Below, piece after piece: positions 32,786-45,757 of a stretch of DNA of 64,000 nucleotides. The translations under genes were made by a program, and so were the position numbers. The notes under the pieces are model-generated. The model did not search any database. It saw only the letters and a list, made by a program, of their open reading frames with translations, and was not told the DNA's origin. The first letter of the stretch is position 1. Every line of letters starts with the position of its first letter. Origin of the DNA: Paratinospora sagittata (Eukaryota > Streptophyta > Magnoliopsida > Ranunculales > Menispermaceae); the NCBI GenBank assembly GCA_035771175.1, contig CM069603.1:20684286-20748285 (forward strand), read 5' to 3'.

Positions 32786-35700
32786 TCTAAGTATATGAAG
32801 TTGTCTCGGTAAGATAACACATCAAAGAGGAACACATCACCTATTTTGCATCAAGAACACATCAAACAATAGCTTTCGAATTCTACAATGATCAAGCTCG
32901 AAGAACGAAGGCATATCTGATGTCTAATGCATTAGTTTGATCTCTGGTGTGTAAGGTAACCCCTCGATCAATCTTAGCACTAAAACTCTGAAAATTGCAA
33001 AGTCTTCAAAATCACTTTCGATATAGTATTTCATTTTTACAAAAATGTTTTCCGAAAGGTTTTAATCATAATTTTAAAGAGTTTTGAATTATTTAAAAGT
33101 GTTTATTCTTATATCAAAGTGTTTTGAGTCAATGAAATGGTTCTTTAGTGTCAAAATATTAATTTTCAAAAATAAGGCTATCCAGCAATTGGCACGTCTT
33201 AGACTAAAATCTGATATTTCTAACGAGAAAAATGTGGGCACTTCTGCTTGCTCGATTTTTCTATTCCTTCACAGTTTTGCCAGGTTATCTTAATTAAAAT
33301 ATTCTCTAGTAACACCTAGATGATTCCCATTGTCTCGCACGCCCAAAAAACTTTAGATTGAACAATGTTTTGAATTCAAATCATTTTGTAGTACTCTTGC
33401 TCTTTAACCTTCAACTTCAAATTTTATAAAACACTTATTCTCTGATTTTCAAAAATACAACACGCACGATATTTGCAAGTTAGATTGAGGTTTTCGAAGA
33501 GTTTTTCAAGAGAAGAAAGTAATGATTCTTGCCTTTGCAAAAAAAGGCTTCGAATTGAATCAAAATCGCAATCTGTCTTGATGTTCAGCTAGTTCTTCAT
33601 TTTATCCCTTGTGTGCTAAGGTTTGCAGAGGCTATCCATTGTTTAAAACTCTAAGTATATGAAGTGGTCTCGGTAAGATAACACATCAAAGAGGAACACA
33701 TCACCTGTTTTGCATCAAGAACACATCAAACAATAGCTTTCGAATTCTACAATGATCAAGCTCGAAGAACGAAGACATATCTCATGTCTAATGCATTAGT
33801 TTGATCTCTGGTGTGTAGGGTAACCCCTCGATCAATCTTAGCACTAAAACTCTGAAAATTGCAAAGTCTTCAAAATCACTTTCGATATAGTATTTCATCT
33901 TTACAAAAATGTTTTCCGAAAGGTTTTAATCATAATTTTAATGAGTTTTGAATTATTTAAAAGTGTTTATTCTTATATCAAAGTGTTTTGAGTCAATGAA
34001 ATGGTTCTTTAGTGTCAAAATATTAATTTTTCAAAAATAAGGCTATCCAGCAATTGGCACGTCTTAGACGAAAATCTTATATTTCTAACGCGAAAAATGT
34101 GGGCACTTCTGCTTGCTCGATTTTTCTATTCCTTCACAGTTTTTCCAGGTTATCTTAATTAAAATATTCTCTAGTAACACCTAGATGATTCCCATTGTCT
34201 CGCACGCCCAAAAAACTTTAGATTGAACAATGTTTTGAATTCAAATCATTTTGTAGTACTCTTGCTCTTTAACCTTCAACTTCAAATTTTATAAAACACT
34301 TATTCTCTGATTTTCAAAAATACAACACGCACGGTATTTGCAAGTTAGATTGAGGTTTTCGAAGAGTTTTTCAAGAGAAGAAAGTAATGATTCTTGCCTT
34401 TGCAAAAAAAGGCTTCGAATTGAATCAAAATCGCAATCTGTCTTGATGTTCAGCTAGTTCTTCATTTTATCCCTTGTGTGCTAAGATTTGCAGAGGCTAT
34501 CCATTGTTTAAAACTCTAAGTATATGAAGTTGTCTCGGTAAGATAACACATCAAAGAGGAACACATCACCTATTTTGCATCAAGAACACATCAAACAATA
34601 GCTTTCGAATTCTACAATGATCAAGCTCGAAGAACGAAGGCATATCTGATGTCTAATGCATTAGTTTGATCTCTGGTGTGTAAGGTAACCCCTCGATCAA
34701 TCTTAGCATTAAAACTCTGAAAATTGCAAAGTCTTCAAAATCACTTTCGATATAGTATTTCATTTTTACAAAAATGTTTTCCGAAAGGTTTTAATCATAA
34801 TTTTAAAGAGTTTTGAATTATTTAAAAGTGTTTATTCTTATAACAAAGTGTTTTGAGTCAATGAAATGGTTCTTTAGTGTCAAAATATTAATTTTCAAAA
34901 ATAAGGCTATCCAGCAATTGGCACGTCTTAGACTAAAATCTGATATTTCTAACGAGAAAAATGTGGGCACTTCTGCTTGCTCGATTTTTCTATTCCTTCA
35001 CAGTTTTGCCAGGTTATCTTAATTAAAATATTCTCTAGTAACACCTAGATGATTCCCATTGTCTCGCACGCCCAAAAAACTTTAGATTGAACAATGTTTT
35101 GAATTCAAATCATTTTGTAGTACTCTTGCTCTTTAACCTTCAACTTCAAATTTTATAAAACACTTATTCTCTGATTTTCAAAAATACAACACGCACGATA
35201 TTTGCAAGTTAGATTGAGGTTTTCGAAGAGTTTTTCAAGAGAAGAAAGTAATGATTCTTGCCTTTGCAAAAAAAGGCTTCGAATTGAATCAAAATCGCAA
35301 TCTGTCTTGATGTTCAGCTAGTTCTTCATTTTATCCCTTGTGTGCTAAGGTTTGCAGAGGCTATCCATTGTTTAAAACTCTAAGTATATGAAGTGGTCTC
35401 GGTAAGATAACACATCAAAGAGGAACACATCACCTGTTTTGCATCAAGAACACATCAAACAATAGCTTTCGAATTCTACAATGATCAAGCTCGAAGAACG
35501 AAGACATATCTCATGTCTAATGCATTAGTTTGATCTCTGGTGTGTAGGGTAACCCCTCGATCAATCTTAGCACTAAAACTCTGAAAATTGCAAAGTCTTC
35601 AAAATCACTTTCGATATAGTATTTCATCTTTACAAAAATGTTTTCCGAAAGGTTTTAATCATAATTTTAATGAGTTTTGAATTATTTAAAAGTGTTTATT

Positions 35701-36243
35701 CTTATATCAAAGTGTTTTGAGTCAATGAAATGGTTCTTTAGTGTCAAAATATTAATTTTTCAAAAATAAGGCTATCCAGCAATTGGCACGTCTTAGACGA
35801 AAATCTTATATTTCTAACGCGAAAAATGTGGGCACTTCTGCTTGCTCGATTTTTCTATTCCTTCACAGTTTTGCCAGGTTATCTTAATTAAAATATTCTC
35901 TAGTAACACCTAGATGATTCCCATTGTCTCGCACGCCCAAAAAACTTTAGATTGAACAATGTTTTGAATTCAAATCATTTTGTAGTACTCTTGCTCTTTA
36001 ACCTTCAACTTCAAATTTTATAAAACACTTATTCTCTGATTTTCAAAAATACAACACGCACGGTATTTGCAAGTTAGATTGAGGTTTTCGAAGAGTTTTT
36101 CAAGAGAAGAAAGTAATGATTCTTGCCTTTGCAAAAAAAGGCTTCGAATTGAATCAAAATCGCAATCTGTCTTGATGTTCAGCTAGTTCTTCATTTTATC
36201 CCTTGTGTGCTAAGATTTGCAGAGGCTATCCATTGTTTAAAAC
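32786..36243. repeat. Higher-order repeat: 1729-bp dimer, two copies
   Basis: Monomers 32786 and 34515 share GAAGTTGTCTC, CTATTTTGC, GGCATATCTGATG and a one-T deletion (AATTTTCAAA). Monomers 33650 and 35379 share CATCTTTAC, AGACGAAAATC, AACGCGAAAA and CACGGTATTT. The copies differ at about three sites. The shared one-base deletion explains the twin 69-codon ORFs. Confidence 0.88.
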
Positions 36244-37107
36244 TCTAAGTATATGAAGTGGTCTCGGTAAGATAACACATCAAAGAGGAACACATCACCT
36301 GTTTTGCATCAAGAACACATCAAACAATAGCTTTCGAATTCTACAATGATCAAGCTCGAAGAACGAAGACATATCTCATGTCTAATGCATTAGTTTGATC
36401 TCTGGTGTGTAGGGTAACCCCTCGATCAATCTTAGCACTAAAACTCTGAAAATTGCAAAGTCTTCAAAATCACTTTCGATATAGTATTTCATTTTTACAA
36501 AAATGTTTTCCGAAAGGTTTAATCATAATTTTAATGAGTTTTGAATTATTTAAAAGTGTTTATTCTTATATCAAAGTGTTTTGAGTCAATGAAATGGTTC
36601 TTTAGTGTCAAAATATTAATTTTTCAAAAATAAGGCTATCCAGCAATTGGCACGTCTTAGACTAAAATCTGATATTTCTAACGAGAAAAATGTGGGCACT
36701 TCTGCTTGCTCGATTTTTCCATTCCTTCACAGTTTTGCCAGGTTATCTTAATTGAAATATTCTCTAGTAACACCTAGATGATTCCCATTGTCTCGCACGC
36801 CCAAAAAACTTTAGATTGAACAATGTTTTGAATTAAAATCATTTTGTAGTACTCTTGCTCTTTAACCTTCAACTTCAAATTTTATAAAACACTCATTCTC
36901 TGCTTTTCAAAAATACAACACGCACGATATTTGCAAGTTAGATTGAGGTTTTCGAAGAGTTTTTCAAGAGAAGAAAGTAATGATTCTTGCCTTTGCAAAA
37001 AAGGGCTTCGAAATGAATCAAAATGGCAATCTGTCTTGATGTTCAGCTAGTTCCTCATTTTATCCCTTGTGTGCTAAGATTTGCAGAGGCTATCCATTGT
37101 TTAAAAC

Positions 37108-40100
37108 TCTAAGTATATGAAGTGGTCTCGGTAAGATAACACATCAAAGAGGAACACATCACCTGTTTTGCATCAAGAACACATCAAACAATAGCTTTCG
37201 AATTCTACAATGATCAAGCTCGAAGAACGAAGACATATCTCATGTCTAATGCATTAGTTTGATCTCTGGTGTGTAGGGTAACCCCTCGATCAATCTCAGC
37301 ACTAAAACTCTGAAAATTGCAAAGTCTTCAAAATCACTTTCGATATAGTATTTCATTTTTACAAAAATGTTTTCCGAAAGGTTTTAATCATAATTTTAAT
37401 GAGTTTTGAATTATTTAAAAGTGTTTATTCTTATATCAAAGTGTTTTGAGTCAATGAAATGGTTCTTTAGTGTCAAAATATTAATTTTTCAAAAATAAGG
37501 CTATCCAGCAATTGGCACGTCTTAGACTAAAATCTTATATTTTTAACGCGAAAAATGTGGGCACTTCTGCTTGCTCGATTTTTCTATTCCTTCACAGTTT
37601 TGCCAGGTTATCTTAATTAAAATATTCTCTAGTAACACCTAGATGATTCCCATTGTCTCGCACGCCCAAAAAACTTTAGATTGAACAATGTTTTGAATTC
37701 AAATCATTTTGTAGTACTCTTGCTCTTTAACCTTCAACTTCAAATTTTATAAAACACTTATTCTCTGATTTTCAAAAATACAACACGCACGATATTTGCA
37801 AGTTAGATTGAGGTTTTCGAAGAGTTTTTCAAGAGAAGAAAGTAATGATTCTTGCCTTTGCAAAAAAAGGCTTCGAATTGAATCAAAATCGCAATCTGTC
37901 TTGATGTTCAGCTAGTTCTTCATTTTATCCCTTGTGTGCTAAGGTTTGCAGAGGCTATCCATTGTTTAAAACTCTAAGTATATGAAGTGGTCTCGGTAAG
38001 ATAACACATCAAAGAGGAACACATCACCTGTTTTGCATCAAGAACACATCAAACAATAGCTTTCGAATTCTACAATGATCAAGCTCGAAGAACGAAGACA
38101 TATCTCATGTCTAATGCATTAGTTTGATCTCTGGTGTGTAGGGTAACCCCTCGATCAATCTTAGCACTAAAACTCTGAAAATTGCAAAGTCTTCAAAATC
38201 ACTTTCGATATAGTATTTCATTTTTACAAAAATGTTTTCCGAAAGGTTTTAATCATAATTTTAATGGGTTTTCAATTATTTAAAAGTGTTTATTCTTATA
38301 TCAAAGTGTTTTGAGTCAATGAAATGGTTCTTTAGTGTCAAAATATTAATTTTTCAAAAATAAGGCTATCCAGCAATTGGCACGTCTTAGACTAAAATCT
38401 GATATTTCTAACGAGAAAAATGTGGGCACTTCTGCTTGCTCGATTTTTCTATTCCTTCACAGTTTTGCCAGGTTATCTTAATTGAAATATTCTGTAGTAA
38501 CACCTAGATGATTCCCATTGTCTCGCACGCCCAAAAAACTTTAGATTGAACAATGTTTTGAATTCAAATCATTTTGTAGTACTCTTGCTCTTTAACCTTC
38601 AACTTCAAATTTTATAAAACACTCATTCTCTGATTTTCAAAAATTCAACACGCACGATATTTGCAAGTTAGATTGAGGTTTTCGAAGAGTTTTTCAAGAG
38701 AAGAAAGTAATGATTCTTGCCTTTGCAAAAAAAGGCTTCGAATTGAATCAAAATTGCAATCTGTCTTGATGTTCAGCTAGTTCTTCATTTTATCCCTTGT
38801 GTGCTAAGATTTGCAGAGGCTATGCATTGTTTAAAACTCTAAGTATATGAAGTGGTCTCGGTAAGATAACACATCAAAGAGGAACACATCACCTGTTTTG
38901 CATCAAGAACACATCAAACAATAGCTTTCGAATTCTACAATGATCAAGCTCGAAGAACGAAGACATATCTCATGTCTATTGCATTAGTTTGATCTCTGGT
39001 GTGTAAGGCAACCCCTCGATCAACCTTAGCACTAAAACTCTGAAAATTGCAAAGTCTTCAAAATCACTTTCGATATAGTATTTCATTTTTACAAAAATGT
39101 TTTCCGAAAGGTTTTAATCATAATTTTAATGAGTTTTGAATTATTTAAAAGTGTTTATTCTTATATCAAAGTGTTTTGAGTCAATGAAATGGTTCTTTAG
39201 TGTCAAAATATTAATTTTTCAAAAATAAGGCTATCCAGCAATTGGCACGTCTTAGACTAAAATCTTATATTTCTAACGAGAAAAATGTGGGCACTTCTGC
39301 TTGCTCGATTTTTCTATTCCTTCGCAGTTTTGCCAGGTTATCTTAATTGAAATATTCTCTAGTAACACCTAGATGATTCCCATTGTCTCGCACGCCCAAA
39401 AAACTTTAGATTGAACAATGTTTTGAATTCAAATCATTTTGTAGTACTCTTGCTCTTTAACCTTCAACTTCAAATTTTATAAAACACTTATTCTCTGATT
39501 TTAAAAAATACAACACGCACGATATTTGCAAGTTAGATTGAGGTTTTCGAAGAGTTTTTCAAGAGAAGAAAGTAATGATTCTTGCCTTTGCAAAAAAGGG
39601 CTTCGAATTGAATCAAAATTGCAATCTGTCTTGATGTTCAGCTAGTTCTTCATTTTATCCCTTGTGTGCTAAGATTTGCAGAGGCTATCCATTGTTTAAA
39701 ACTCTAAGTATATGAAGTGGTCTCGGTAAGATAACACATCAAAGAGGAACACATCACCTGTTTTGCATCAAGAACACATCAAACAATAGCTTTCGAATTC
39801 TACAATGATCAAGCTCGAAGAACGAAGACATATCTCATGTCTAATGCATTAGTTTGATCTCTGGTGTGTAGGGTAACCCCTCGATCAATCTTAGCACTAA
39901 AACTCTGAAAATTGCAAAGTCTTCAAAATCACTTTCGATATAGTATTTCATTTTTACAAAAATGTTTTCCGAAAGGTTTTAATCATAATTTTAATGAGTT
40001 TTGAATTATTTAAAAGTGTTTATTCTTATATCAAAGTGTTTTGAGTCAATGAAATGGTTCTTTAGTGTCAAAATATTAATTTTTCAAAAATAAGGCTATC

Positions 40101-42297
40101 CAGCAATTGGCACGTCTTAGACTAAAATCTTATATTTTTAACGCGAAAAATGTGGGCACTTCTGCTTGCTCGATTTTTCTATTCCTTCACAGTTTTGCCA
40201 GGTTATCTTAATTAAAATATTCTCTAGTAACACCTAGATGATTCCCATTGTCTCGCACGCCCAAAAAACTTTAGATTGAACAATGTTTTGAATTCAAATC
40301 ATTTTGTAGTACTCTTGCTCTTTAACCTTCAACTTCAAATTTTATAAAACACTTATTCTCTGATTTTCAAAAATACAACACGCACGATATTTGCAAGTTA
40401 GATTGAGGTTTTCGAAGAGTTTTTCAAGAGAAGAAAGTAATGATTCTTGCCTTTGCAAAAAAAGGCTTCGAATTGAATCAAAATCGCAATCTGTCTTGAT
40501 GTTCAGCTAGTTCTTCATTTTATCCCTTGTGTGCTAAGGTTTGCAGAGGCTATCCATTGTTTAAAACTCTAAGTATATGAAGTGGTCTCGGTAAGATAAC
40601 ACATCAAAGAGGAACACATCACCTGTTTTGCATCAAGAACACATCAAACAATAGCTTTCGAATTCTACAATGATCAAGCTCGAAGAACGAAGACATATCT
40701 CATGTCTAATGCATTAGTTTGATCTCTGGTGTGTAGGGTAACCCCTCGATCAATCTTAGCACTAAAACTCTGAAAATTGCAAAGTCTTCAAAATCACTTT
40801 CGATATAGTATTTCATTTTTACAAAAATGTTTTCCGAAAGGTTTTAATCATAATTTTAATGGGTTTTCAATTATTTAAAAGTGTTTATTCTTATATCAAA
40901 GTGTTTTGAGTCAATGAAATGGTTCTTTAGTGTCAAAATATTAATTTTTCAAAAATAAGGCTATCCAGCAATTGGCACGTCTTAGACTAAAATCTGATAT
41001 TTCTAACGAGAAAAATGTGGGCACTTCTGCTTGCTCGATTTTTCTATTCCTTCACAGTTTTGCCAGGTTATCTTAATTGAAATATTCTGTAGTAACACCT
41101 AGATGATTCCCATTGTCTCGCACGCCCAAAAAACTTTAGATTGAACAATGTTTTGAATTCAAATCATTTTGTAGTACTCTTGCTCTTTAACCTTCAACTT
41201 CAAATTTTATAAAACACTCATTCTCTGATTTTCAAAAATTCAACACGCACGATATTTGCAAGTTAGATTGAGGTTTTCGAAGAGTTTTTCAAGAGAAGAA
41301 AGTAATGATTCTTGCCTTTGCAAAAAAAGGCTTCGAATTGAATCAAAATTGCAATCTGTCTTGATGTTCAGCTAGTTCTTCATTTTATCCCTTGTGTGCT
41401 AAGATTTGCAGAGGCTATGCATTGTTTAAAACTCTAAGTATATGAAGTGGTCTCGGTAAGATAACACATCAAAGAGGAACACATCACCTGTTTTGCATCA
41501 AGAACACATCAAACAATAGCTTTCGAATTCTACAATGATCAAGCTCGAAGAACGAAGACATATCTCATGTCTATTGCATTAGTTTGATCTCTGGTGTGTA
41601 AGGCAACCCCTCGATCAACCTTAGCACTAAAACTCTGAAAATTGCAAAGTCTTCAAAATCACTTTCGATATAGTATTTCATTTTTACAAAAATGTTTTCC
41701 GAAAGGTTTTAATCATAATTTTAATGAGTTTTGAATTATTTAAAAGTGTTTATTCTTATATCAAAGTGTTTTGAGTCAATGAAATGGTTCTTTAGTGTCA
41801 AAATATTAATTTTTCAAAAATAAGGCTATCCAGCAATTGGCACGTCTTAGACTAAAATCTTATATTTCTAACGAGAAAAATGTGGGCACTTCTGCTTGCT
41901 CGATTTTTCTATTCCTTCGCAGTTTTGCCAGGTTATCTTAATTGAAATATTCTCTAGTAACACCTAGATGATTCCCATTGTCTCGCACGCCCAAAAAACT
42001 TTAGATTGAACAATGTTTTGAATTCAAATCATTTTGTAGTACTCTTGCTCTTTAACCTTCAACTTCAAATTTTATAAAACACTTATTCTCTGATTTTAAA
42101 AAATACAACACGCACGATATTTGCAAGTTAGATTGAGGTTTTCGAAGAGTTTTTCAAGAGAAGAAAGTAATGATTCTTGCCTTTGCAAAAAAGGGCTTCG
42201 AATTGAATCAAAATTGCAATCTGTCTTGATGTTCAGCTAGTTCTTCATTTTATCCCTTGTGTGCTAAGATTTGCAGAGGCTATCCATTGTTTAAAAC
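37108..42297. repeat. Higher-order repeat: 2595-bp trimer, two copies
   Basis: Monomers 37108/39703 share TATTTTTAACGCG, AATCGCAATC and TAAGGTTTGC. Monomers 37973/40568 share AATGGGTTTTCAATT, TTCTGTAGTAAC and GCTATGCATTG. Monomers 38838/41433 share GTCTATTGCATT, CCTTCGCAG and TTTTAAAAAATAC. The unit 37108-39702 recurs at 39703-42297, nearly unchanged. Monomer 42298 keeps some of the middle-monomer marks (CTGTAG), so the array beyond is mosaic. Confidence 0.88.
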
Positions 42298-44027
42298 TCT
42301 AAGTATATGAAGTGGTCTCGGTAAGATAACACATCAAAGAGGAACACATCACCTGTTTTGCATCAAGAACACATCAAACAATAGCTTTCGAATTCTACAA
42401 TGATCAAGCTCGAAGAACGAAGACATATCTCATGTCTAATGCATTAGTTTGATCTCTGGTGTGTAGGGTAACCCCTCGATCAATCTTAGCACTAAAACTC
42501 TGAAAATTGCAAAGTCTTCAAAATCACTTTCGATATAGTATTTCATTTTTACAAAAATGTTTTCCGAAAGGTTTTAATCATAATTTTAATGAGTTTTGAA
42601 TTATTTAAAAGTGTTTATTCTTATATCAAAGTGTTTTGAGTCAATGAAATGGTTCTTTAGTGTCAAAATATTAATTTTTCAAAAATAAGGCTATCCAGCA
42701 ATTGGCACGTCTTAGACTAAAATCTGATATTTCTAACGAGAAAAATGTGGGCACTTCTGCTTGCTCGATTTTTCTATTCCTTCACAGTTTTGCCAGGTTA
42801 TCTTAATTGAAATATTCTGTAGTAACACCTTGATGATTCCCATTGTCTCGCACGCCCAAAAAACTTTAGATTGAACAATGTTTTGAATTCAAATCATTTT
42901 GTAGTACTCTTGCTCTTTAACCTTCAACTTCAAATTTTATAAAACACTCATTCTCTGATTTTCAAAAATTCAACACGCACGATATTTGCAAGTTAGATTG
43001 AGGTTTTCGAAGAGTTTTTCATGAGAAGAAAGTAATGATTCTTGCCTTTGCAAAAAAAGGCTTCGAATTGAATCAAAATTGCAATCTGTCTTGATGTTCA
43101 GCTAGTTCTTCATTTTATCCCTTGTGTGCTAAGATTTGCAGAGGCTATCCATTGTTTAAAACTCTAAGTATATGAAGTGGTCTCGGTAAGATAACACATC
43201 AAAGAGGAACACATCACCTGTTTTGCATCAAGAACACATCAAACAATAGCTTTCGAATTCTACAATGATCAAGCTCGAAGAACGAAGACATATCTCATGT
43301 CTAATGCATTAGTTTGATCTCTGGTGTGTAAGGCAACCCCTCGATCAACCTTAGCACTAAAACTCTGAAAATTGCAAAGTCTTCAAAATCACTTTCGATA
43401 TAGTATTTCAGTTTTACAAAAATGTTTTCCGAAAGGTTTTAATCATAATTTTAATGAGTTTTGAATTATTTAAAAGTGTTTATTCTTATATGAAAGTGTT
43501 TTGAGTCAATGAAATGGTTCTTTAGTGTCAAAATATTAATTTTTCAAAAATAAGGCTATCCAGCAATTGGCACGTCTTAGAGTAAAATCTGATATTTCTA
43601 ACGAGAAAAATGTGGGCACTTCTGCTTGCTCGATTTTTCTATTCCTTCACCGTTTTGCCAGGTTATCTTAATTGAAATATTCTCTAGTAACACCTAGATG
43701 ATTCCCATTGTCTCGCACGCCCAAAAAACTTTAGATTGAACAATGTTTTGAATTCAAATCATTTTGTAGTACTCTTGCTCTTTAACCTTCAACTTCAAAT
43801 TTTATAAAACACTCATTCTCTGATTTTCAAAAATTCAACACGCACGATATTTGCAAGTTAGATTGAGGTTTTCGAAGAGTTTTTCAAGAGAAGAAAGTAA
43901 TGATTCTTGCCTTTGCAAAAAAGGGCTTCGAATTGAATAAAAATTGCAAGTTGTCTTGATGTTCAGCTAGTTCTTCATTTTATCCCTTGTGTGCTAAGAT
44001 TTGCAGAGGCTATCCATTGTTTAAAAC

Positions 44028-45757
44028 TCTAAGTATATAAAGTGGTCTCGGTAAGATAACACATCAAAGAGGAACACATCACCTGTTTTGCATCAAGAAC
44101 ACATCAAACAATAGCTTTCGAATTCTACAATGATCAAGCTCGAAGAACGAAGACATATCTCATGTCTAATGCATTAGTTTTATCTCTGGTGTGTAAGGTA
44201 ACCCCTCGATCAATCTTAGCACTAAAACTCTAAAAATTGCAAAGTCTTCAAAATCACTTTCGATATAGTATTTCATTTTTACAAAAATGTTTTCCGAAAG
44301 GTTTTAATCATAATTTTAAAGAGTTTTGAATTATTTAAAAGTGTTTATTCTTATATGAAAGTGTTTTGAGTCAATGAAATGGTTCTTTAGTGTCAAAATA
44401 TTAATTTTTCAAAAATAAGGCTATCCAGCAATTGGCACGTCTTAGACTAAAATCTGATATTTCTAACGAGAAAAATGTGGGCACTTCTGCTTGCTCGATT
44501 TTTCCATTCCTTCACAGTTTTGCCAGGTTATCTTAATTGAAATATTCTCTAGTAACACCTAGATGATTCCCATTGTCTCGCACGCCCAAAAAACTTTAGA
44601 TTGAACAATGTTTTGAATTCAAATCATTTTGTAGTACTCTTGCTCTTTAACCTTCAACTTCAAATTTTATAAAACACTCATTCTCTGATTTTCAAAAATT
44701 CAACACGCACGATATTTGCAAGTTAGATTGAGGTTTTCGAAGAGTTTTTCAAGAGAAGAAAGTAATGATTCTTGCCTTTGCAAAAAAGGGCTTCGAATTG
44801 AATCAAAATTGCAAGCTGTCTTGATGTTCAGCTAGTTCTTCATTTTATCCCTTGTGTGCTAAGATTTGCAGAGGCTATCCATTGTTTAAAACTCTAAGTA
44901 TATAAAGTGGTCTCGGTAAGATAACACATCAAAGAGGAACACATCACCTGTTTTGCATCAAGAACACATCAAACAATAGCTTTCGAATTCTACAATGATC
45001 AAGCTCGAAGAACGAAGACATATCTCATGTCTAATGCATTAGTTTTATCTCTGGTGTGTAAGGTAACCCCTCGATCAATCTTAGCACTAAAACTCTAAAA
45101 ATTGCAAAGTCTTCAAAATCACTTTCGATATAGTATTTCATTTTTACAAAAATGTTTTCCGAAAGGTTTTAATCATAATTTTAAAGAGTTTTGAATTATT
45201 TAAAAGTGTTTATTCTTATATGAAAGTGTTTTGAGTCAATGAAATGGTTCTTTAGTGTCAAAATATTAATTTTTCAAAAATAAGGCTATCCAGCAATTGG
45301 CACGTCTTAGACTAAAATCTGATATTTCTAACGAGAAAAATGTGGGCACTTCTGCTTGCTCGATTTTTCCATTCCTTCACAGTTTTGCCAGGTTATCTTA
45401 ATTGAAATATTCTCTAGTAACACCTAGATGATTCCCATTGTCTCGCACGCCCAAAAAACTTTAGATTGAACAATGTTTTGAATTCAAATCATTTTGTAGT
45501 ACTCTTGCTCTTTAACCTTCAACTTCAAATTTTATAAAACACTTATTCTCTTATTTTCAAAAATACAACACGCACTATATTTGCAAGTTAGATTGAGGTT
45601 TTCGAAGAGTTTTTCAAGAGAAGAAAGTAATGATTCTTGCCTTTGCAAAAAAAGGCTTCGAATTGAATCAAAATCGCAATCTGTCTTGATGTTCAGCTAG
45701 TTCTTCATTTTATCCCTTGTGTGCTAAGATTTGCAGAGGCTATCCATTGTTTAAAAC
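44028..45757. repeat. Adjacent duplicated monomers with rare shared variants
   Basis: Monomers 44028 and 44893 share AAGTATATAAAGTGG, TTAGTTTTATCTC and CTCTAAAAATTGC in their first halves. Their 3' halves differ: 44893 has CTCTTATTTTC, GCACTATATTT and AATCGCAATC. This pattern suggests exchange within a monomer. Confidence 0.75.

Noticed and set aside
33084..33293. 69-codon ORF, repeated at 34813-35022
   Set aside because: Created by a one-T deletion in a satellite monomer that was then duplicated. Other monomers lack the ORF.
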